Shown here: in pieces, positions 7,619 to 11,680 of the stretch | How the letters are laid out: the number at the start of each line of letters is the position of its first letter | Position numbering within the stretch: the first letter of the stretch is position 1 | NCBI GenBank assembly: GCA_927798255.1 | Contig: CAKMMH010000039.1 | Location: 1-11,680, forward strand | Source of the DNA: an uncultured bacterium | GTDB taxonomy: Bacteria; Bdellovibrionota_C; UBA2361; CAKMMH01 | Direction of reading: 5' to 3' | Length of the DNA: 11,680 nucleotides | Position numbers and translations under genes: made by a program | Notes under the pieces: model-generated | What the model was told of the DNA's origin: nothing | Seen by the model: only the letters and a program-made list of their open reading frames with translations | Databases searched by the model: none

Positions 7619-9934
7619 ATGAAAAAAAGGTTTTCCTTTTTAATTGTGTGTCTGGTATTCTGTATTTTCTGTATAAGTGCTTCAGCTTTTGCAAATGGGG
7701 TTAACGTTTATCCCGGATATGTAGTTAAATTTTCAAGTGATACGGTAAAAACCCAAAATACTAAAAGTCTTTTTAAAGCTAATAATTATAAAATCAATAA
7801 AAGTTTTAAAAATTACTCACTCGTTATGCCTGAAACGACAATAAGTAATGGGAGAAATTTAAGGTTATCTTTAAATAATGATGTAAATACAATTACAACA
7901 TATGATGTTAATGATGATACATGTTTGAAATTAAAAGAGCTAGGTGCTGTAGAATGTAGCCCTAATTTTATGTTTAAAATTTCTTCATTTACTCCAAACG
8001 ACCAATATTATTCAGCTCAATGGGCACTTAAAGAACAAGGTGTAAACATTGGCGATGCTTGGGCAAAAACAAAGGGTAATAAAAGTGTAGTTGTTGCCGT
8101 TGTTGATACAGGAGTTGATTACAACCACCCTGATTTAATAGATAATATGTGGGTTAATACAAGAGAAATTCCAGGTAATGGAATAGATGATGACGATAAT
8201 GGAATAGTAGACGATATTTATGGCGCAAATTTTATAGATGATTCAGGTAATCCATATGATGATAATGGACACGGAACTCACGTTGCTGGAATAATAGGTG
8301 CTAAAGGAAATAATTCGATTGGGATTACAGGTGTAAATTTAGATACGAGTATTATTGCTTTAAAATTTCTTGATGGAAGTGGTAGAGGTTCATTATATAA
8401 TGCTATTAAAGCTTATGAATATTTACTTGAATTAAAAAATCGTGGAATAAATATTAAAGTAGTAAATAATAGTTGGGGAGGAGGTTCTTATACCCAATCT
8501 CTATATGATGTTATGAATAAATTAGCAAAGTTAGGTGTCGTGTTAACGTGCGCTGCTGGTAATGAGTCCTCGAATAATGATTCTTATGATTCATTTCCTG
8601 CAAATTTTGATATTGATAATTTAATTTCAGTTGCATCTACAGATGAAGACGAGAATATATCACAATTTTCTAATATAGGTTCAAATACTGTTGATATTGC
8701 AGCTCCTGGTAGGCATATATTAAGCACATATCCTAACAATCAATATGCAAGTATGAGTGGAACTTCAATGGCTACTCCTTATGTGACAGGTGCTATGGCA
8801 TTGCTTTTAGGTTATGATAAATCGCTTAATGCAAGTGATGCAATTAATAGACTCTATTCAACAGGTAGAGATGCAGAAACCCTTGTAGGAACAATTAGAA
8901 CAGAAAGAATTGTTGATGTAAAAAGACTTATAGAGAACTCTACGACTCCACTGCCTGAAATGCCAACTTGTTCATATAATGAGAATAATATTAATTTTGA
9001 TGATTCAAATCCTGCTAAAAATACTAATATTTTATTACAGGCTGATGAATATTCGATGTTAGTTGCTGATTTACCATTTGAATTCCCATTTTATGGTGAA
9101 AATTACTCGACTATAAATGTTTCTCCTAATGGTGTAGTTTACTTTGGTTATAAACCTACATCGTGGGATTATCAGAATAAACTTCAAGCTCCTTCAAATT
9201 CTATAGCTGCTTTCCATACAGATTTAATTGCTACAAGTAATCCTTATGGTGTAAGACTATATACTTCAAGAGAAAAGGCAGTTATTTATTGGGAAGCTAA
9301 AGCTTATGGATTAAGAGATTTAGAAGGAAATTATGGTGATGTATATGTAAAACTTGTTCTATATCCAGATGGTTTAATAGAAGATTATGTATCTTTCTAT
9401 GATATGGACACAATTGATTATGTCTCTCGAAGATATACAATCGGTGTTAGCGAAAGAGGTGGTGGAAAAACGACTTATGCGTATAATGATTTATCAAAAC
9501 TTAATAATAATTTAGCTATAAGATTTACTCCTATATGTAATGCAACTCAATCATTAGAATTAAATAACGTAGATTTGTATAGAGTAAATAATGCTAATAA
9601 AAAATTTAATAAATTAAAAAGATCCAAAAGATATCAAATGATATTTGATGGTTCTGGAAATGGTACTATTCAGGCAAAAGTAGGCTTTGAATTTGGATAT
9701 TGTCCAGAGCTTTTGAATATCGAATTAAAAAATGGTAAAGCAGTTAAAAATGGTAATCTTGCGATTCCTGTTAATTATGCTAAAAAACTAAAAATTGATG
9801 TCCCAAAATATAATTTAAGAAAAGCTAGGTCTATTATGCAGAGACGAAATAATAATAATAAGGTATATAATTCAAAAAAGAGTAAGAGACATCTTAAATT
9901 AAGATGTAAAAGGTTACTTAGCCTACTAAAATAA
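7619..9934 (+). CDS. Exported S8 (subtilisin-family) serine protease with basic C-terminal tail
   Basis: 771 residues. Signal peptide 1-25 (cleavage likely after SAFA). A propeptide-like region of about 30-120 ends in the P-N-D-Q-Y-Y..QWAL junction that usually precedes the mature enzyme. The catalytic domain (about 140-435) has D163 in VVDTG, H218 in GHGTHVAG, oxyanion N315 in AAGNE and S383 in GTSMATP, all intact. It also has a Gly/Asp-rich insert (186-201) like the calcium-binding loops of this branch. Residues about 450-640 form a beta-rich accessory domain with an FPFYG...SPNG..YFG pattern seen in secreted adhesion or processing proteins. The last 51 residues hold 19 Lys/Arg and a single acidic residue. 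The role is extracellular or periplasmic proteolysis; the substrate is unknown. A strong ribosome binding site (GAGG at 7610-7613) fixes the ATG. The stop lies 13 bp from the stop of the convergent zinc-ribbon gene. Confidence 0.95.
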   Translation: MKKRFSFLIVCLVFCIFCISASAFANGVNVYPGYVVKFSSDTVKTQNTKSLFKANNYKINKSFKNYSLVMPETTISNGRNLRLSLNNDVNTITTYDVNDDTCLKLKELGAVECSPNFMFKISSFTPNDQYYSAQWALKEQGVNIGDAWAKTKGNKSVVVAVVDTGVDYNHPDLIDNMWVNTREIPGNGIDDDDNGIVDDIYGANFIDDSGNPYDDNGHGTHVAGIIGAKGNNSIGITGVNLDTSIIALKFLDGSGRGSLYNAIKAYEYLLELKNRGINIKVVNNSWGGGSYTQSLYDVMNKLAKLGVVLTCAAGNESSNNDSYDSFPANFDIDNLISVASTDEDENISQFSNIGSNTVDIAAPGRHILSTYPNNQYASMSGTSMATPYVTGAMALLLGYDKSLNASDAINRLYSTGRDAETLVGTIRTERIVDVKRLIENSTTPLPEMPTCSYNENNINFDDSNPAKNTNILLQADEYSMLVADLPFEFPFYGENYSTINVSPNGVVYFGYKPTSWDYQNKLQAPSNSIAAFHTDLIATSNPYGVRLYTSREKAVIYWEAKAYGLRDLEGNYGDVYVKLVLYPDGLIEDYVSFYDMDTIDYVSRRYTIGVSERGGGKTTYAYNDLSKLNNNLAIRFTPICNATQSLELNNVDLYRVNNANKKFNKLKRSKRYQMIFDGSGNGTIQAKVGFEFGYCPELLNIELKNGKAVKNGNLAIPVNYAKKLKIDVPKYNLRKARSIMQRRNNNNKVYNSKKSKRHLKLRCKRLLSLLK

Positions 9935-9977
9935 ACTCTCTGTATATTTATTTCGAAAATAGAGAATTAAGTTTATT
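9930..9977. terminator. Possible bidirectional hairpin between convergent genes
   Basis: AATAAACT at 9930-9937 is the exact reverse complement of AGTTTATT at 9970-9977, with CTCT (9938-9941) facing AGAG (9961-9964) inside. The hairpin spans the 13-bp gap between two convergent stops and extends into the minus-strand gene's 3' end. It is A+T-rich and lacks a clean T-tract, so a role in termination is tentative. Confidence 0.25.
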
Positions 9978-10238
9978 GTAAACATCTTCTTTTGATTGGG
10001 TTTTCAACAAATTTGATAAGTTTTCGTTTGCTTTGAAATAATCACAGTAGTTTGCCTTTTCTTTATCTAACACTCTATCTGCTTGAGGTTCTTTACATTC
10101 ATTATAAGAAGTCTCACTGTAAAAAGCACAGTTTTTGCAAATATGTAGTGAACTTTTACACTTTGAACACTCATCTCTAAATCCAATATTGTTACTAAAA
10201 TCTTCTATGTTACCACAAATTGAACATTTGATTTGCAT
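9948..10238 (-). CDS. Small eight-cysteine zinc-ribbon-like protein
   Basis: 96 residues, predicted cytoplasmic. Cysteines fall in two groups of four: C5, C8, C24, C27 (a zinc-ribbon arrangement) and C34, C37, C48, C65. The core R-D-E-C-S-K-C...L-H-I-C-K-N-C-A-F-Y...N-E-C-K-E-P-Q-A-D-R-V.D-K-E-K-A-N-Y-C-D-Y-F matches a conserved but uncharacterised family that I know from deltaproteobacteria and related lineages. Eight cysteines could bind two zinc ions or an iron-sulfur cluster; the sequence does not decide. Residues 70-96 form a charged, probably helical extension without cysteine. The function is unknown. The ATG at 10238 has AAGGA seven bases upstream. Two palindromes lie just upstream (10269-10302), so expression is probably regulated. 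It does not look to be in an operon: the neighbour to the left is convergent, and the GNAT-like gene ends 161 bp upstream. Confidence 0.85.
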   Translation of the reverse strand: MQIKCSICGNIEDFSNNIGFRDECSKCKSSLHICKNCAFYSETSYNECKEPQADRVLDKEKANYCDYFKANENLSNLLKTQSKEDVYNKLNSLFSK

Positions 10239-10268
10239 TGTTTATTCCTTATAATAAATAATAAATTG

Positions 10269-10302
10269 TTACTATTAGTAATGCGTTAAAATACTAACGT
10301 AT
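10269..10302. promoter_or_regulatory. Paired operator-like palindromes upstream of the zinc-ribbon gene
   Basis: TTACTA-T-TAGTAA at 10269-10281 is a perfect 13-bp palindrome. It directly abuts ATGCGTTA-6-TAACGTAT (10281-10288 and 10295-10302), an 8-bp inverted repeat with one G-T pair. The left palindrome sits between poor -35 and -10 candidates of the minus-strand gene, which would suit a repressor. The half-site recurs upstream of the GNAT-like gene. Confidence 0.4.
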
Positions 10303-10359
10303 CTCACAGATGCTACAATAAAAATAAATACCTTTCAAGATAAAAAACTTATTATAGGA

Positions 10360-10383
10360 AATCTTGTTTATTCAATCTTGTTT
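10360..10383. repeat. Short tandem repeat with 14-bp period
   Basis: AATCTTGTTT occurs at 10360-10369 and again at 10374-10383. A complementary CAAGAT lies at 10336-10341 and could pair with either copy of ATCTTG in the 3' end of the GNAT-like transcript. The stem is only six bp and no T-tract follows in the minus direction, so I call it a repeat, not a terminator. Confidence 0.4.
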
Positions 10384-10399
10384 TCTTCAAAGAACTTAT

Positions 10400-11488
10400 C
10401 TATAAATTAGTTGTTTGCATAATTGTTTTTTTATCATAATCTTTTTCATAAGACTTCTTGTCTGAAGGGAGTTGAGAGATATTTTCATTTTCTAGGATTA
10501 AACCTCTTAAATTATCACTAGCTTCTTTCGTAAAATGAAATTCTTTTAAATTATTAACATTTCTTGAATATATTATATAATCACTGTTATCAATAAGAGG
10601 AATAATTCCGCAAAAGGAATATCCTAAAGATTCAATAAACTCACAAAACTCAGGGCATTTAGGATCTAATAGATTTACATAGTATAAAGCATCTTGGAAT
10701 CTATTTGTATCATAAGAAAGAGCATCTTCATTAAATGATGAAAGAAGAGAAGGGGTAATATATGCTCTACATAATCCTGCATGCTTATAGGATTTTATTT
10801 CTACAGGTTTTATATCAGAATAGATTTTAGAAATTTTTTTATTCTTGTTATTACCAAGTTTTCTTGGAATTTGTAATCCTAAATAAAAATCTTTTATAAT
10901 ATCTTCATAGGCTTTGGGAGCATAAAAAATCTCCTCCTTAAGAAGTTTCGAATCAAATGTGTGCTGGCTATAAAGCACTGGAAATTCTGTTTGCGTCCGG
11001 ATTTCATTTCTGTTACATTCACTAAGCTTATTATCTTTATGCCCCGGATAAATAGCAGAATCAAAAAAATTTCCAATCATTGAGATTGTATTTTCCATCC
11101 TTTCAGGATAACTTGTTATAAACTTATAGGCCATTTTCCATGATTTTTTCTTTGCAAGATTTTCGACTAATTCCCACATCATATTTAAAATTTCTTGTTC
11201 TTCGTTACATGGAATAACAACTGGCATGATTATTTGGATGTTTTGTGGGTCATCTTTGTGTGGACAACAGGTGATATGCCCAATTATTTTAGAATTTCTT
11301 TCGGCTACAATACTTATAAACCTATTACCTATACGTTCTTTCCAAAAATCTTCAAGATAAACTTCATGATTTGGAAAAGTAGAGCCATAAGTAATATTAA
11401 ATAAGTCAATAATACCACGTATATCAAAAACGTTGTCTGGATTAGTAGCTCTTAAATTTATATCTAACTTTGAAATTGAACAGTCCAT
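10400..11488 (-). CDS. GNAT-like acetyltransferase, two-lobed, degenerate acetyl-CoA site
   Basis: 362 residues from ATG 11488, or 366 from the in-frame GTG at 11500; neither has a clear ribosome binding site. The N-terminal lobe begins with the I-N-L-R-A-T-N-P-D opening of GNAT domains, then YGSTFPNHEVY (34-44) and I-I-G-H-I (68-72). The C-terminal lobe has G-Y-S-F-C-G-I-I-P (289-297) followed by D-Y-I-I-Y-S-R, matching the second half of a family I know as GNAT modules sometimes linked to anti-sigma kinases. The expected acetyl-CoA pyrophosphate loop (R/Q-x-x-G-x-G/A) is not there: after VVIP (90-93) the chain reads C-N-E-E-Q-E. Activity may thus be altered or lost. The last 30 residues are polar and probably disordered. 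Predicted cytoplasmic, substrate unknown. The 160-bp upstream region carries palindromes. Confidence 0.7.
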   Translation of the reverse strand: MDCSISKLDINLRATNPDNVFDIRGIIDLFNITYGSTFPNHEVYLEDFWKERIGNRFISIVAERNSKIIGHITCCPHKDDPQNIQIIMPVVIPCNEEQEILNMMWELVENLAKKKSWKMAYKFITSYPERMENTISMIGNFFDSAIYPGHKDNKLSECNRNEIRTQTEFPVLYSQHTFDSKLLKEEIFYAPKAYEDIIKDFYLGLQIPRKLGNNKNKKISKIYSDIKPVEIKSYKHAGLCRAYITPSLLSSFNEDALSYDTNRFQDALYYVNLLDPKCPEFCEFIESLGYSFCGIIPLIDNSDYIIYSRNVNNLKEFHFTKEASDNLRGLILENENISQLPSDKKSYEKDYDKKTIMQTTNL

Positions 11489-11515
11489 ACTAAAATACAC
11501 TAAATTTGTTCTACT

Positions 11516-11545
11516 ATTTTATGTTTAAATAAATCAAATACTTAA
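11516..11545 (-). promoter_or_regulatory. Weak promoter candidate for the GNAT-like gene
   Basis: On the minus strand TAAAAT (11521-11516) is a five-of-six -10 box, with TTAAGT (11545-11540) 18 bp upstream as a three-of-six -35. Transcription would begin near 11509, about 9 nt before GTG 11500 and 21 nt before ATG 11488. The weak -35 together with dyads centred about 54 and 65 bp upstream would suit an activator-dependent promoter. Confidence 0.3.
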
Positions 11546-11555
11546 TTGGTTGATT

Positions 11556-11583
11556 TTACTAAAATAGTAATAACGTTATTACT
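11556..11583. promoter_or_regulatory. Overlapping operator-like palindromes upstream of the GNAT-like gene
   Basis: TTACTA-AAA-TAGTAA (11556-11570) is a perfect inverted repeat. It shares its right half-site with an 18-bp perfect palindrome, AGTAATAACGTTATTACT (11566-11583). Two overlapping dyads with a common half-site suggest alternative or cooperative binding by a dimeric regulator. A perfect 18-bp palindrome is more than base composition alone would readily give. Confidence 0.5.
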
Positions 11584-11680
11584 CAAAAAATAAACTTAAA
11601 GAATAGCAATTAACTTTTCATATCATAAACGTTAATTTGCACTGCTTTCGAACTTGTTATGAGTATATATTAAAGGATGT
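11584..11680. other. Window-edge intergenic DNA, no gene seen
   Basis: A+T-rich sequence with stops in all frames over most of its length. The last bases contain AAAGGA (11672-11677), which could be the ribosome binding site of a plus-strand gene starting just outside the window. If so, the palindromes at 11556-11583 sit in a divergent promoter region. This cannot be confirmed here. Confidence 0.3.

Noticed and set aside
7497..7694. Minus-strand open frame of 65 codons in the divergent promoter region
   Set aside because: It overlaps the subtilase signal peptide coding region, has no ribosome binding site and shows no protein-like pattern.
10894..11076. Minus-strand open frame of 60 codons in another frame of the GNAT-like gene
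   Set aside because: It is nested inside a longer, family-matching gene and looks like a frame shadow.
11195..11404. Plus-strand open frame of 69 codons
   Set aside because: It is antisense within the GNAT-like gene, with no ribosome binding site and no recognisable product.

Overview
The window is A+T-rich (roughly 30% G+C by eye) and densely coded. It carries Gram-negative-style cell-envelope genes: two polytopic GT-C-type membrane proteins, a membrane-tethered NPCBM protein and two exported proteases with ordinary Sec signal peptides. One housekeeping gene, hslU, sits among them. Start codons are ATG or GTG, and AAGGA-type ribosome binding sites are visible for several genes. The make-up fits an uncultured or host-associated low-GC bacterium, for example Elusimicrobiota, Gastranaerophilales or Deferribacteres-like lineages. 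The sequence alone does not let me choose between these. I saw no rRNA, tRNA, CRISPR array, insertion sequence or phage gene.

Layout. Positions 1-3784 (+) hold the end of a polytopic membrane protein (5' end outside the window) followed 19 bp later by a 789-residue ArnT/PMT-like GT-C glycosyltransferase; the two look like one operon. Positions 3858-5222 (+) hold hslU, with its own candidate extended -10 promoter and no hslV next to it. Positions 5389-6339 (+) hold a single-pass protein with an N-terminal helical cytoplasmic region and an outward-facing NPCBM sugar-binding-type domain. It has the best sigma70-like promoter in the window. It meets, tail to tail with a 4-bp gap, an exported HExxH metallopeptidase (6344-7255, -).

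A 363-bp divergent intergenic region (7256-7618) separates that metallopeptidase from a large exported subtilisin-family protease (7619-9934, +). The region holds a consensus -10 box, an operator-like dyad, a long leader with a locally GC-richer and probably folded segment, and a perfect 10-bp inverted repeat just before the ribosome binding site. The protease meets a small eight-cysteine zinc-ribbon-like protein (9948-10238, -) tail to tail. Further right is a two-lobed GNAT-like protein (10400 to 11488 or 11500, -). Both of these last genes have palindromes upstream built from the same half-site, TTACTA/TAGTAA, which suggests a shared regulator.

How the parts may work together (inference): the left half builds or modifies surface glycans, the NPCBM protein may bind such a glycan from the inner membrane, and the divergent protease pair may process exported proteins. 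No canonical defence or mobile system is visible. The most unusual signals are the protease leader RNA, the very basic C-terminal tail of the subtilase, the NPCBM membrane protein, and the repeated palindromic operators on the right.
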